DNA of 64,000 bases from positions 6,634,001 to 6,698,000 of the forward strand of contig NC_085920.1 of assembly GCF_035222485.1 (NCBI RefSeq), given 5' to 3'. Position 1 is the stretch's first letter. Each line of letters starts with the position of its first letter. Below, piece by piece: positions 8,819-21,942 of this stretch. The notes below the pieces were generated by a model. The model saw only the letters and a program-made list of their open reading frames with translations, did not search any database and was not told the DNA's origin. Both the position numbers and the translations under genes were made by a program. Source of the stretch: Podospora pseudoanserina. Lineage: Eukaryota > Ascomycota > Sordariomycetes > Sordariales > Podosporaceae.

Positions 8819-11110
8819 TCATGAGTACCTCTTCAGCTCACTCTTATCCAACGTCCCAACAAATGCATGACTCAAAAAATGCAGCCAGATCTTGTTCTTC
8901 TTTCCCTTCTTCTTCTTCTTCTTGTCCCCTTTCTTGCCCTTTTTTTTCTTGTCTCCCTTCTTCTTGTCCCCCTTCTTTGCCTCAGCCTCCATCTCTTCAT
9001 CATCAGAGTCACTGTCCGACTCAAAATCAGACTCATCACAGTCATGCTCCTCCTCAACATCTCCCACCTCTTCATCGCCAGCCATCTCAACCAGACTCTT
9101 GCCCTTGGCCTTCTGCCCAATCCTATACGCCAACTCCACAAAGCTGTTCACCGTCAAATCTCCCAGCTTGTAGATCTTGTCGTTAAAAGTGCTGTACTCG
9201 ACTGCAAAGGCAAATTCTCTCGGGTCCGGTTTCGGTGTCAGCGGCTTCTTCCCTCCGTTCTTCCCCTTTCGCCACTTCATAAGCCACGATTTCGAGGATT
9301 GGAGCAGGGAGAAAAGGCTGTTGGTTGTTGTTGGCTCGACGCTGTTCAAATCGGTAAGGTTGAGGTTGTTGATGTGCGTTAGGTTAGCAAAGTACTGTGT
9401 GTACCCTGTCAAGCTCAGAGGCTGCTGAGAATACGCAGGTCCGGGAGGGCTCGTCTTCGCTGGTGGAGGAGGAACGACAAGGTTGGGATCGTGAGGCTTC
9501 TTGTCCTTCTTTGGGCGTTTGCCGCCCTTCTTCTTTTTCTTCTTGTCGGTTTCGACATTTTCGAAGGAATCGCTCAGATCGTCTATCGGCGACAAGCTTC
9601 GCAGGTCGAGGTGCTTCTGAGGTGCGCTCGGGGCACTGGCAGGGTGCGACGAGTTCTTCGCGCCATTGCCAGGCATGTCGCGCCACAGAGGTGTGTTCTC
9701 AAGGCCAGAGATGTTGTATTCCACCACGCGTAACGTGGGGAAATACGTTGGTACGATGCTGGGGCTGACCAGCGACAACACATATCGTTCCCCCCAAGGA
9801 TCCTTGCGCTTTGGCTTTCTGGTTCTGCCCTTCTTTCCATCCTGATTCACTTCGTTCGACTTGCCCGGCACAGTTGGGGGTGTCAACTTGGACCAGTCAT
9901 CGCGGAGTTCCATCAGATAATCGGTGCCAGCCTGAACCGTAAGCTCATCGTCCAAGTACTCGCGAACGCCGAACTCAGGTGATAGACCGTTCAAGAAGGC
10001 GATGTCGACGTCGTGGGTGTCGTGGATAAGGAAGTGATCGATGTTCATGTGCCCATACATCCCGCTGATAACCACATCCCTATACTGGTGCAGCCAGAGC
10101 GTGTACTTTTGCCAGCAAGTCTCATCCCAAAGCTTCTTGCTGTCCGTCCTCGCTGGCGGGACATGGCCCATCAAGATAACCTTCATTCCCCTCTCCCTCA
10201 TAAACTCCAACTGCACTCTCAACCACTCCAGCTGCTTAAACCCTGGCTCAGATGGGTTCTCACATCCATCCACACCCGCATTCCGGTCGAAAAAGTACAG
10301 CGTATTCAAGCTGAACACCGCCAACCGATTCGGAATAACCTCCACGTGGAACCAGCCTCCAAACTCAAAGCTATGCCTCTGCGCCTCTGGGATAAAATGC
10401 CTCCAAATGTGCGTATACGTCTGCAACCACTTGTTCGGCCCCGGCAGCAAAATGTTATGCGGCAAGATATCGTTATTCCCGAACGTCGGCACAACCGGTA
10501 TGCTCATCCCATGTCCCGTCTCCTCGTTCCTGAGCATCTCGGCAAACTTGTCCGCAATCCAGGTGTTGGTCCCGAGCACCTGGTCCTGCGTGCGGGGCAA
10601 ATCATCGTCGCGATCGTGACGCGCCGTGTCGCCCGTCCACACGACAAAATCAATCTTGTCCTTTAAATTCGCCTCAATCCAGTCAAACGTCGCATTCACC
10701 AGCGAGTACGGCGAATCGCAATCGGTCGTCTCGGCACCGTACGGCCCTGCTGGCCCTTCGCCCTTGTGGCATCCGTCGTCTTCGTCTGTGGATGAGTGGA
10801 CTTTGTAGAATTCATCGGGATGGATGTCTGCGCGTGAATTTCCATAATGTCAATTTCAGTTCCTCAGAAATGACAGGCCTACCGCGATGGGACACAGAAG
10901 CCTGCCGCGAAGCTACGATAGCAATGGTGATGGAGGGGATAGCTCACCTGTGATATGCAGGAACCTGCCGTGCAGCCCTTTTCGCGGGGCAGAATTCGAC
11001 AGTATGTGCTGCTGCTCTGCCGCCGGCGCAGTTGGACCTGAACCTGAGAGCCTGGCAATGACGCCATGGTACAGCAGTCCCAGGCACAGAATGCGCTGGA
11101 GAGCCATCAT
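8819..11110 (-). CDS. PPN1: Vacuolar endopolyphosphatase (Ppn1-type metallophosphatase)
   Basis: Exon 1 runs 11110 (or 11107) to 10948 and exon 2 runs 10827 to 8819, joined by a 120-nt intron (GTGAGC..CAG, phase 1), giving about 722 residues. Splicing creates the first metal motif, DIHPDEFY, directly after HIT. It is followed by TGDTARHD, FGNND, a GH-containing strand (MGHVPP) and GMYGHMNID, the calcineurin-like metallophosphoesterase ligands in order. The hydrophobic N-terminus (ILCLGLLYHGVIA) would act as a signal anchor, matching the type II vacuolar topology of Ppn1. A further in-frame ATG at 11170 would add 20 hydrophobic residues, so the start is uncertain. A Lys-rich insert (around KKKKKKGGKRPKKDKK) and an acidic/Lys-rich C-terminal region lie outside the catalytic core. 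Ppn1 cuts long inorganic polyphosphate chains internally and controls phosphate storage. Confidence 0.93.
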
Positions 11111-13673
11111 TTGGTTGACGGCTGAAAAAAACGAAAATAGTAACAGGGGAAATAATAATAATAATGACAATTCAGGAGTATGTATCCCTTCCGTGGGTTG
11201 GGGGGTGGTGTTTTCGCGCTGGGGCGCCTTTCTTTAGATATAGGTTGTCATACCAGGCATGGATGGGAATCGAGAAAGAGGAGCGGGTCGGTAGGGTGGT
11301 GGAAAAGAAATCTAGATGGCCGTCGAATGTTTTTGGCGTCAAAGGGAGGAGGAGCCCACTGTAAAGTGGTTCTCAAGCCTGTTTTAGCTTTTCAGACCCT
11401 CAGCTGGGCGGGCAAGGCGAGAAAGGGTGGTGGCCAACAAACGGTCGCGGTCTGGGCCAGTGTCAGAGGATGACGCTTCTTCCGGGCTCTTGTCATGTGT
11501 GTGGATGGAGTCTTGGCTCCTTTTCTGCGAGAACCCTTTTGGGTCGACAAGTCAGTCGATCACAAGATGCCCAGCCTGTGACACTGAACGGGGATGTGGT
11601 GGGAGACGTGGGATGTCTTCATTTTTAATACCCCAGAAGCAAACCTAAAAAATGCTTAACATTTGTTCTTTTTTCGTATCACCACAATCAAATCAACTGC
11701 TATGAGTTGATTACCTGCTGTACCGCCCATCTGAACTGCGTCTTTTTCGCTTCCGATCACCATCCACAGCACAGCAAGTTTCTGTCTTTTTCGTCTCTTG
11801 AGCACCTTGACGGTTCAGATACCGAGTATACCTATTCAGCCACGCGGGACCCCCCCCCTTTGAAGACTTTACACCCACACAGCCAATATCCTTCAAGCTT
11901 CCTCCCCACGTGTGTAACAGAGCACAACTACATATTGTAGAAACCAGACATGTGCCTCGCTCTGTGGCTGTCGACCTCTCTACCGTTCCATCATCTGCCT
12001 TTCTGACACCATTCATGATGTGGTGATCTCTTCTGCCTAGGCACCCCCACAGGCCATCACCCAGGTCCCCGCGGCATAACCCGCATCACCATCGACGTCA
12101 CAAACCTCGCTTTTCCATTCCGCCAGCACCCTTTGCCGGCCGTGATATCGAACCCCACGAACACTTAACTTCATCAAAGATCAGCGGGGCATCTCCCTTC
12201 TTGGCCCAAGCCCCAAAAAAGGGTCAAAGGTTTCGCAGCTGGACTTGCTGGTCTGGTGGGGTGGAAGGAGGGGTCGTCGACCACCCCACGGACCTACTCA
12301 AGAAACATCTTGGTAAATGATCTGAAAACATTTCAGCCAGAAGCGTTGACCAGCGGTTACTCTTCCATGACAGCATATCCTGTGATCCCCAATCCATCCA
12401 TCACAGCCCAAAAAAAAAAAAAAGAAAAAAAAGAGAAAAAAAAAAGGCGGGGGAAATCGGAATCGCCATCCCCCAAATCCCATCTTTCATTATCCTGCCC
12501 ATCAAGAACAGTGCGGGGTGTTCGATAGTGGGACGTTAGCACACTGTCCAGCAAAGTGGGGCCTCCTCCCATTAAAACCACCAATTTTTTTCGCGTCTTT
12601 GCGCGTTTCTCTTTTTCTCCTTCTTTCATACATCAAATGCAGCCAGCGCCGCGTCTATAGACTTCCTCTCCTCCATGTCTGCCAGAATGCTCATTGCTAG
12701 CTTGCTAGAGAAAATATTAGATTGCCGTACGTTTGAGGGAGGTTGGAGCTTTCAGGAGCAATGAATACTTCCTATGGTTTAATCGGCCACATTTTTTTAT
12801 TTATTTTTTTGTAAGAATCTTTTCCCAACCCTCTGATAGCTTGAGGGTTTTGGGGGGCCACTTCCGACATGGAATCATGACCGGCCCCGTTAGAGAGTTG
12901 GTATACCTTACTGGTGATGATCAGCTGCTGGAAAACTTTGTGTAGCCTTGCGTGGTGCAGCTGGTCGTGGGTTGCCGTGCGGGTGGGTTGTGGAGGGGGC
13001 GGAATGACCCGACCAACTCGGCCATCTGCCTGGTGATGATTTACACTTCTTCCCGGAGGATCACGTTAAAACATCTCGATCTGACCTGAGCCTGATATCA
13101 CGACCTGTTGATGACCCAGCACCGGAATGCCCGAGCTGGTGTGTATCACCACAAACGTGGTATAAGGTAAGGTGTCGCGTGTTCGCTTTTCTGGTGTCTG
13201 CCTCGATCGATGGTTCACCCTATTGTTCTGCCCTCAGTGTAGTTTCACAGCATGGAGGTTCGTTCCGGTTTCGCCCTGTCGGTTACAGCTTGTGTACAGT
13301 CTCGCTGTCAGGAGGTGTGGTGTGCACAGCATTGAGGGGATTTCCCCTCAAGGTGGTTGGTGGTGGATGCTGTTGTTGTGGATTTGCCATGGTTGCGATG
13401 GCATCACAGCACAGATGTGCAGAGTCCTACCAGGTGATAGAGAGAGTCCCCATGCCGTGACCCCTCGGTTGCCAATCATTGTTTGGTGCTTGATATACAT
13501 TCGAGAAGGCAGCTGATGGCGATTTCACAAGAACGGGCCTTCTGGCCTCATGTGGTCCCAACATACACATCAACTACACCCTCTGGAAAGAGATGTTTGT
13601 TTAAAGAAAAGGAGAATCCAAAGAAGATAAATATAACCATTTCAGCTGACCACACAGCTCAGAGAAACAACCC

Positions 13674-13711
<38 letters not shown>

Positions 13712-13946
13712 ACACATAAATCACGAAAGACCTCTCCTTCCCCCTTCCAAAATTATGAATGACAGTAGAATAAAAGACATAAATCCGTCATCATTATAAA
13801 ATCTCACTTTCCCCGTTGAAACATAAAAAATAGATATCTCCATCCCTCTCATTCTAGCCAAGTCATGGACTCATCTCCCATATCTTTTTAGACCAGAATC
13901 ACCAAAAAAAATTGAAATAAATGGATGTAATAGGAGCCGGCAAGAT
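11111..13946. other. Long non-coding interval
   Basis: About 2.8 kb separates the endopolyphosphatase promoter side from the 3' side of the zinc-finger gene. No ORF longer than about 115 codons occurs, and none reads like a protein. It contains an A-rich tract around 12410-12444 and a TA microsatellite close to the zinc-finger gene's 3' end. I saw no tRNA or 5S rRNA signature. A long 5' leader or a non-coding transcript is possible but not shown. Confidence 0.5.
13677..13708. repeat. (TA)n microsatellite
   Basis: A TA dinucleotide run of about 15 units begins some 240 bp beyond the stop codon of the minus-strand zinc-finger gene and may lie in its 3' UTR. Confidence 0.95.
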
Positions 13947-16900
13947 TTAGTCCGTATCCATCGCATCCGGCGGGACCGGCGATCCAAGCGTCACCTCCGG
14001 CCGACGCAAGGCTTGGTATGGTTTAACTTCTAGTGACAACTCGGGGGGCTCTGACTTCTGCTGTTGTGGCTGGCCAGCCCCAACGCCGTTCGTTTCTTCC
14101 ACTACGTCCATCGCGTCCTCCTTCGATGGCCGGGGCGGCACGGCGACTTGGATCTCGGAAGCAATCTCTGATTCGTGATCGGCGTGTGAGTTGGGCAGTT
14201 GCCCAGATGGCTCGGTTTTGGAGGTCTGGATCGACGAAGGAGCTGGAGAAGCCTGTGCCGATGAAACCCGAGTGCTGGGCTCCTGCTGGTACAGTTGGGT
14301 GCGTTCTTCGCGGGTGGTCTGAACAACAGATGCCCTGTCGCTGTATTCGGAGCCTCTTCGGGAGTCTTCATCCATGTCGACATCCAGTTGAACATGTGAA
14401 TCGTGCTCAAGCTCTTTGCCCTTCTCCGTTGCCGTCGTCGGCGTCCGGGCAACAGAATCTTTTCTCTCACTGGCGTTCCCACCCCCGCCGCCCGTCGTCT
14501 TTGGCGTAGAAGGAACGATGACGTTCAACACACAGTCATCCAAATGCTCATAAAACTCCTGGGCTGTAGCGAACTGGCTCTGGCAAATGCTGCACTTTGC
14601 CCCGGCAGCGCCGGCTCGCGCGGACCCAGATGTCAAAATGAGCTTCCTGCTGTTCGGTGGTGTCTGCTCGACGTTGTGCACGGCTGTCAAGTGACGCTTG
14701 AAGACATCCGCCCGGTTGAAGGCCTTCTCGTAGGATGTCCCGGCACCAGGACAAAATGGGCAGATCATGGTGCCTTTGTAGTGTGTGAGGGCATGTCTAT
14801 TCTTGTCGTATTTTCGCGCGAACCCCTTGGTATGATACTCGCAGGTCTCGATTGGGCACTTTTCAGGACGTTCCTCCATGTGGGTCAGCATGTGAGCTGC
14901 CAAGTCCTTGAAAACACGACCGCATTCTGGATGGGGGCAGCGGTTGCGGACGGAGGAGGATGCCGAAGTAGGTGTGAGCTGTGACTCGTCGTTGCTCTTG
15001 AGGACCGGGGTCGGTGTCATGTAGGCACCCGGTGAGCTTTGTATGATCATAGGTGGTGGGCCAACTGGACCCCCTACTGAGCCGAGAGAGCCGAGGGGCC
15101 CAGCATGAGCCATCGGGCCGAACGAAGGGGCCAGCAGCGGCTGAGAGGGTACCGGGAGACCGTGTGGATGTGGATGTCCCAAGTGTGCCGGCGGTGGTGG
15201 AGGAGGCGCAGGGGCTAGGCGTGGTGCTTCTAGAACCGGTGGTGAGCGGCGCCGAGGTGGGGAGATAAAGTCATGGGTGTTCTTGTAATCATGCCCCTCG
15301 TCTTCTCCACTGGACGCGTCGTCCTGATCCTGTACGTCAATCGACTGCCGTACTTCCCGCATCCAGTCTTTCAAGATATTCATCGGCGGCCAATCCCCGC
15401 TCGCTTTACCGCCACGATGAGGATTGAAGTGAGCTCGTCTCAGATGCGCTGCTGCGTTGTAGTAGGCGCCGTAGCGTTTTTGGGTCACGCAGGCCTTGCA
15501 TTTCGAGAGAGGTATCACGGGCTGGGGTGAATTAGGTGGGCCCTGAGGCTCTGTGCAAACCCATCTCTTGACCAGAGCAGCATGCTTGGCATCGTTGTGT
15601 CTTCTCAGTTCGTGTTCGCCACGGAAACCCTCAGGGTACTCGTTACATTTCGTGCAGTATACTCTCCGCAAAGGCGGCCTTTGGTATGATGGTCGAAGCC
15701 TCGGTGCCGCGATGGGCGAGGTCAGCCCACGACCAGCCTGTCTGGGGAACGTTGGGCTTTCGGCAACGGTGTGGCGCCTACCCATATCCATAGACTGTGG
15801 TGATGTGGGAAATCGGTCCGGCTCTCCTTTGAAAACATAAATATCCCTGTCGGCTTGTCCGGGGACGTTGGGGCCCCACGGGTGGGCAAGAGGTCTCATA
15901 TCTGGCAGCGGCTTCCGCGGCTCTTCCGCAGGCTTGGCGATTGGGGGTAGGACGAAGGATCCTTGCCTTTGTGATGACCGCTGCTTCAAAAACCCATGGT
16001 AAACATTGCCCTCAATCTCTCCGCTCCCGAGAAACAGCAAGAAGTCTTTCGTACTTGTCAAACCACGCTCCGCCCAAGAGTTCCTTCCTAGGAACGCCCC
16101 AACTGAAGCGAGTAGCTCGCGGTCTTCGTTGTTCAGCTCTGATTCGTGGCCATCTAGTAACATGGTGGTAGAGGCTGCGAAGATGCAAACCAGAGCTTTG
16201 TAAACTGCGTGCATGGCCGATGTGGCAGGCTCTGTGGGCGAGTTAACGCGTGCTTGTGCAGCCCTGTCCACAAGCAACGTTCTGACGATGCTAAAGATGC
16301 AGAGTGAAAAGAAGCTTGCGAGCCAAGTCTTTGGGTCCAGCGTGTTGGATCTCATCATCTGAGTATCGAGAGAGTGCAGGAACTGCGTCATGCAATTGTA
16401 AAGCAACTGGAAACGTCCGTAGAGATCGGCATCGTCGAATATGACGTGGGTGCTCGAGCTGCTTGGCTCGCCGTGGATAGCTGGGTCGGGCAGCTGAAGG
16501 TCATAAAATAGCGCTTCTCGAAGCAGTAGTTTGGCCCGATACAAGACTGGATATGTCACCGCCTCTGACTCCCTGCTTGCCGAGAGAACGCCGCTCAGTT
16601 TGAGAAGTTGCCAAAAGTTGTAGGTGCCACTCATATTCCAGCTTGCTGCCAATACGGTCAGGACCGGTGGAGGGCGGTCCACGGGCTCTTTGCCGAATGA
16701 TGCCAGCGTTGGGTTGGATGGAGGTAAGCTGGCTAGATCTTCTGTCCACCAAAAACCATCATCAAAGTCCAGATCATCCTTGACCATCCTCGCGATTTCC
16801 GGTGCAATGACGAATGATCGTTCGAGAAATTCGTTCATGTTTCGGCGAATTGCAAGTGGGGAGGTCATGGGAGTCTGCGTGTGTCGAGGGGAAACGGCGG

Positions 16901-18378
16901 CTGAAGACAAGTGTTAGTTTCACAGCCGCTTGACAAGATAAATCAGCAAAGAAGAAGAGCCATACTGGGAAGCATAGTCTCCGTAAAGTTGGCGAGCGGT
17001 CCTCGATGACAGCCCAGAGCTTTCCAAAAATCATTGTCTGACGGGGCTGTTGGTTCAGGACAAAGTCCGCATGGATCATTGGAGTCACACTAAGACGGTC
17101 AGCGAACAAAGTACGAATCCTCAGTCGGCAGTAGCGCACTCACCCCCTTTTTCAAGACTTTACATCGAAGACATGGCCCGACCTCCCGGAGCAGCCGCAG
17201 CTCACCAATTGATTCCAACCGCGATTGCCCCACACGACTGCGCTTCAACGGTGGCAGCAAGGGATCGACCTCGGAATCGACTGACCCACGAGGGCCTGCC
17301 GGATGTTCGGGTACAAACGAATAGCTCCTTAGCGATTCGCGGTGGTCTTTTGCCGGAGGTTGACTGTTTGTTGCTATTGGCGCAAGCTGAATGTTGGGGC
17401 CTGGACGAGGTAGATACAAAGGAGATGGCTGCTTGCTGTAATCGGTGCTGTAATTTCGGTTGGTCTTCTCGGGGAAGACAAGCGGTGGTGTGCCGCTGAC
17501 TGAGAGACCCGAGTCTCTTTTCTGGAGAGAGACATGCTCTCTCGAGTGTTGATCTCGGTCATCGTGAAGAGGATATCCGTAGATGTAGTGCATACACCTC
17601 TCGTCCCAACACTTGTAGGAGTGGTGAGTCCGAAAACCTAGAGGTACGCTATCCCTCAACCTCATTGCAGACACAACTGGGTCGAAGCGGGCAACGTTCC
17701 TGTCCAGCCATGCAGCATACCCTTCCGGCGCTTGATCCCGAAAATAATGATACTTGAGGGTGTCAAGAAACCTAGGGTCCTGAAGGTCCACGCCTACCAG
17801 ATAAAAAGTTCAAGTCAACCCTCCGAGTAGGCAGAGCAATGGAGCCAGAGACGTGACTTACCATGTTCGAGACAGGCTGCCTCGATGCATTCGCAGTTAT
17901 ACTGCAACGTTCGGGCCTCTTCTATTTCAGACAGGAGAGGGATTTTGTTGGATAATTCTGACGAAAGGTTGGCATTAGACGAGATAGACTTGGAACAACT
18001 GGACAACCCCGGGAGAAAAGAAGCCACGGTGGACGGGGATGAGGGTGGCTCACGGTTCTCGTCGGCATACGCGCGCAGTACACGATGCTTATGCCGCAGC
18101 ATTTCAAGCTCGACCTTGATGTTGGGGCCATATTTCTGAGGAAGCAGGACAGCTAGCTTGGCCTGAATTTCGGCCTGCTGATCCAGCAGGTGCTTGATGG
18201 TGGGATCCAACGACGGATCATACTGAGGCGCTGGATGAGGAGAGTGATGGGGGGCACCTCCAGCTCCAACAGGTGCGGCCAGGACAGACGACGGCGGTGG
18301 TGGTACGGAGAGCGAGTTGCGCTCGGGCCGAGACGAAGATGCCGGCAGCGGCAGCGGCGCGATATTGTCGGCGGCCAT
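13947..18378 (-). CDS. Large zinc-finger protein with a Cys-cluster motif and C2H2 fingers
   Basis: Four exons (18378-17862, 17793-17144, 17089-16966, 16900-13947) join in phase through 68-, 54- and 65-nt introns into 4245 nt, 1414 residues. The start MAADNIAPLPLP has good context. At residues 380-399 lies a cluster C-x2-C-x6-C-x5-C-x2-C (CLRCKVLKKG then CDSNDPCGLC), like the first five cysteines of a fungal Zn2Cys6 domain; the next cysteine is C416, 16 residues further on. A finger-like YCTKCNEYPEG element is near residue 844. A C-terminal block at about 1080-1220 holds several C2H2-like fingers (CPHPECGRVF, CPIETCEYHTKGF, CPFCPG, CSICQSQF). Long Ser/Pro/Glu-rich stretches are probably disordered. 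It is likely a nuclear DNA-binding regulator; its targets are unknown. The gene has an unusually long upstream non-coding region. The exon joins rest on frame, splice sites and the rebuilt zinc cluster. Confidence 0.85.
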
Positions 18379-18774
18379 AGCGTCGGGCCCCCTCGGCGGC
18401 GGCGTCGGGGAAGGCTAGGGGTTGGACACGGACGCAGCCACGGCACGGCAGTTGATGCCGAAGCGAGGCTCTCTGCTCTGTGCTCTCTCACAAACTGTGC
18501 TTAGGTTGTTCACACAAAACACCGAGCCGGAGGCCGGAAAATGCTCTCGGCGACCGTGTCGCGGAGGCGGAGGCGGTGGTGGCGGCACCAGCAGCAGCGG
18601 GTGTTTATTCATCCACAGACCAGCTCCGATCAAGGCTCTTGGTGCGTCAATGACAAAGGTTCTGGCGGGCCGGTTTGCGCAACATGGTAGGACGGTTGTG
18701 GCGGCGATTCAACGGCGCTGAGATGCATCACAAGGCCATAGTGCGCGCGGGCACAGTGGAAGGTGAAATTAGCT

Positions 18775-18820
18775 CAGGGCAGGCCAGGGCAGGCCAGGGC
18801 AGGCCAGGGCAGGTCAGGGC
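18775..18820. repeat. 10-bp tandem repeat (AGGCCAGGGC), about 4.5 copies
   Basis: Four consecutive 10-mers, the last with one substitution, follow a partial copy. They lie about 400 bp upstream of the zinc-finger gene start, in its presumed promoter or leader. Confidence 0.95.
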
Positions 18821-19246
18821 GAGGTGAAGCTGTGACTCTGTGAGAGAGAGGCAGGGCCTGGCAGCCTGATGGCTGATAGGTATCCGGAGAACTGGAAAGA
18901 CAGACGGGCTCGGGCTCGGACTCGGAGCTGTCAATGTCTGTCAAACGGAACCCAGGTAGAAGCTGTCAAGGACAGCCCAACGACCGAGTCGTTTTTTTTG
19001 GCGATGGATACGCGCTGCTCCTCACTTGGGGTATTATTAAACCATAGTCAAAGGGTCAATTGGGGAAGTGGGGCGCAACATGGTCAATTTGTTTTTGCCT
19101 GTCGTCCAGGGACCTCTGCTTCTGCTACAGAAGGGCGAGGCGGCAGATTAGATAGCTTCCTTTTTCTAGCTGCCCTTTCTAGTCCCCGGTGCTAGCCAAG
19201 CCTTCCCGTGCCGGCCACCGCCTTGTGTTTCTGCTCCATCACCTAG

Positions 19247-19248
<2 letters not shown>

Positions 19249-19302
<54 letters not shown>
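19249..19302. repeat. (CT)n tract
   Basis: More than 25 CT units occur with one interruption (TCTGTC near the end). Read from the minus-strand zinc-finger gene it is a GA tract about 870 bp upstream of the start codon. CT/GA tracts are common in fungal promoters. Confidence 0.95.
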
Positions 19303-21942
19303 CTTCCTCTGATTCCCCTATCAACTGCACCTCTTGCTGCACCTGCTGCCCTTTGTGTAGCCCATCCCGTCTCCAGCTCACCCACACTCGCAACTGTCCA
19401 AGCATAACGCACGATTTCGTCTCGCAGCCCGCCCTCTCCGCACGAGGGGAACTCTGAGACTGGACGCCTCAACGCCCCGCCAGGGTAAGCTAGGGCTCGA
19501 GCTCTCGGTGCTTTTCCGGGGTGGGAATAGCCTGGATGCGATGCAGAGCCGGGGTCCAGAAGACCGTTGGAACATGAGCTGACCTGTGTGACGGAATTTC
19601 CAGTTCACCTCCTTCTTGTCTTCCAGGTTCTAGTTTCTTTTCTTAGGCCTCCCCCCCGCGCGCCGTTGCATTTATCTCCATCCTACCCGCGAATCCCAGG
19701 CTGGATGGACGGACTATCAGATCAGACCTGCTTGAGACACCCGTCATCATTGGCAACAGACTAGACGGTGTATGCAAGCCTCTCTCGAGAGAGAGTGAGG
19801 TCTCGAAGCGATGTCGCGGCACGTCTGGCTGGTCCGGCGGGAGGAGCAAGAGGAGGTAGGTCAGGTACTCTATATGTCACGCACTCCGCGCCGCGGTACA
19901 TGGCATGTAGTCCCATGTAGGGTGTATGTGCTAACCAATCTAGAAGCCGAACGGCATCCTGTGGCCGCGATGCAGGTGGTATCTTTTGCCGACATGAGAA
20001 TACAACCTCGATGCCCGCCCGTCCACTTGCTGCTCTCAGGAAGGAAGACGGTGGTGTCGCCCGCAGCTGGCCCGTCAGCTGATTCGATTGTCTCGTTCGT
20101 CCCTCGCAAGGCTTGCATGCCAGCCCCTTCGTGCAGATTGGGGTTGCTACGATGACAGTCATATCGCGCGATAGCAACTGCCAGCACCTACTCCGCATCT
20201 CCAGGCAATAGTCTCCCAGCATACAGGCAACGTTAAGCCAACCTTCGTTCGTCCAAGCCACGGTTCCCCAGTTTCTTGACTCAGGTTGACATTGGCCAAT
20301 GCATCTTGGCCAGTGCTTATTGCGCCATCCTGTTGCTTGCATCATGGGAATCCTGGTGCCGGCTCCCAGGCCCGCATTTCTCCCCTCAGCAACGTCTGCT
20401 CTGCCGCTTGTTTTCGCTCCGAGAGCCGCAGCGCCTGGTCTTTGGGCTCCACGTTTTTCAACGGCGTGACATCGGGTGCGTGCTGCGAGGGGAGAGTCGC
20501 TGGTCCCCGTGCCATCCGCCTGGCGTTTGCAGCTCTTGCAGCTCTGAGAGGCCCGTCCCACGAACCGGCTGTCGCCAACGCTTTTCCCGCATCCCAGATC
20601 CACTTTATTTCTTGAAGAATCAGGGTGTTCGACCCTCGCTTCCAGATTCAATCCCGTTCCTCAACCTTGACGTCGTCGCCGGCAACACCCGGTTCTCCAG
20701 CATGTCATCCTGCCAAACTCTGCCAGGTACGGGCCGAATGGCAGGTAACTGACGAAGAGTGAGGCGGGTGGGGTAAGGACCTAGTCCGTATCGCCGTGTC
20801 TCTCTTTCGTTGGAGTGACTGGACAATGGTCCGGTCAATCTATGTGATGGGAAACTTGCAGCGTGCTTGAGCAGTGTAACGCATGGCACCGGCACCGGGC
20901 ACCGTCAGTGCAGAGCATGGCTCACGAGTGGAATGGGAAGAGACAGTCGAGACATCACCTCCTATCGAGGCTTGCGCAGCATTGATCGGAGCTTCACCGT
21001 CCCTCTACCTGATACTGGCAGACCGGACAGCCGACAAAGAGGCGGCTGCTCCGATGTTCCGAGTTGAGAAGGACCCCCTAGAAGTCACTAGATTGTGTGC
21101 GTTGCAGCAGCAGCACATGGGCCCTCCTCGATGAGAGGCTCGCCGAATCGCTGCTATCTACCACCCTCCACCACAAACCAAGGAGTTGAAGCTCTTATCA
21201 TTCACTGGTGCAAGCCCCCCGCCTCCATGCTCTAGCCGCCCGCTCATGGCCGCTCACGCCCCCTTGCTCTTATTGCCCAGCCACAAACCAGTCGTCACCA
21301 GTTGTGCTTCTGTGGCACAAGCTTTCCCCTCACCCCTCTTTCCCCTCTTCAGTCAGGCCTCCCAAGCTTCCAGTGCACAGCCTGTCCGTTTTGGGGATAG
21401 AACCATCCGCCTGTCTTTCAGCTTTCCCCAGCTGGGTCGCCCTATGCCCCCTCGTAGAACTCTTGCCAAGCATCTGACCTTTGATCATAGTTCACGCGCG
21501 CCTGGGCCGGTAATGACGAGCCCGATGGCTGGTACCTTCCACTGTGGCTGGTGTGTTGGGAGATGACGGTCCTGTAGCAGCCGAACAGCCCCTTTCCCCC
21601 GTAATGGGAAGCGATGGCGTCGTCGACGAGGCATTCGAAGCCCGTGCCACCACCATCAGACTGGTTTGTATGAGCCTGAGGACGCGCTGGAGGGCAATAG
21701 CCCCTGGCCGACGTTCAGGAAAGCTACCAGGCCATTCCCCTTTGGCGTCAGGCTGGCGGTGTGTCCGTAATTGCTATGGTTGCGGGTTGACGTAGTAGCA
21801 GTGAACAAGTTGCTGATGATGCAGAATAAAAGAATGTGCTTCCCCTTCGCCTTCACCTCTGTCCATTACATTCGTTCTTCACATTATCGTCACATCAGCA
21901 CTCAACCAATTTTATGGTTTACATCAACACTTACCACCCACC

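Larger units (their letters stand above)
18379..21942. other. Long non-coding region upstream of the zinc-finger gene
   Basis: About 3.6 kb with no convincing gene. ORFs exist (the longest is 296 codons on the minus strand at 19761-20651), but they are Arg/Cys/Trp-rich, lack domains and look like chance. The region next to 18378 carries a GC-rich, GGC/GGT-rich leader, then the 10-bp tandem repeat and the CT tract listed separately. It probably holds the promoter and long leader of the zinc-finger gene. Confidence 0.5.

Noticed and set aside
19761-20651. 296-codon minus-strand ORF in the non-coding region
   Set aside because: It is Arg/Cys/Trp/Ala-rich with no domain, no periodic structure and no flanking exons. 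Overlapping ORFs in other frames are equally long, which fits chance in GC-rich sequence.
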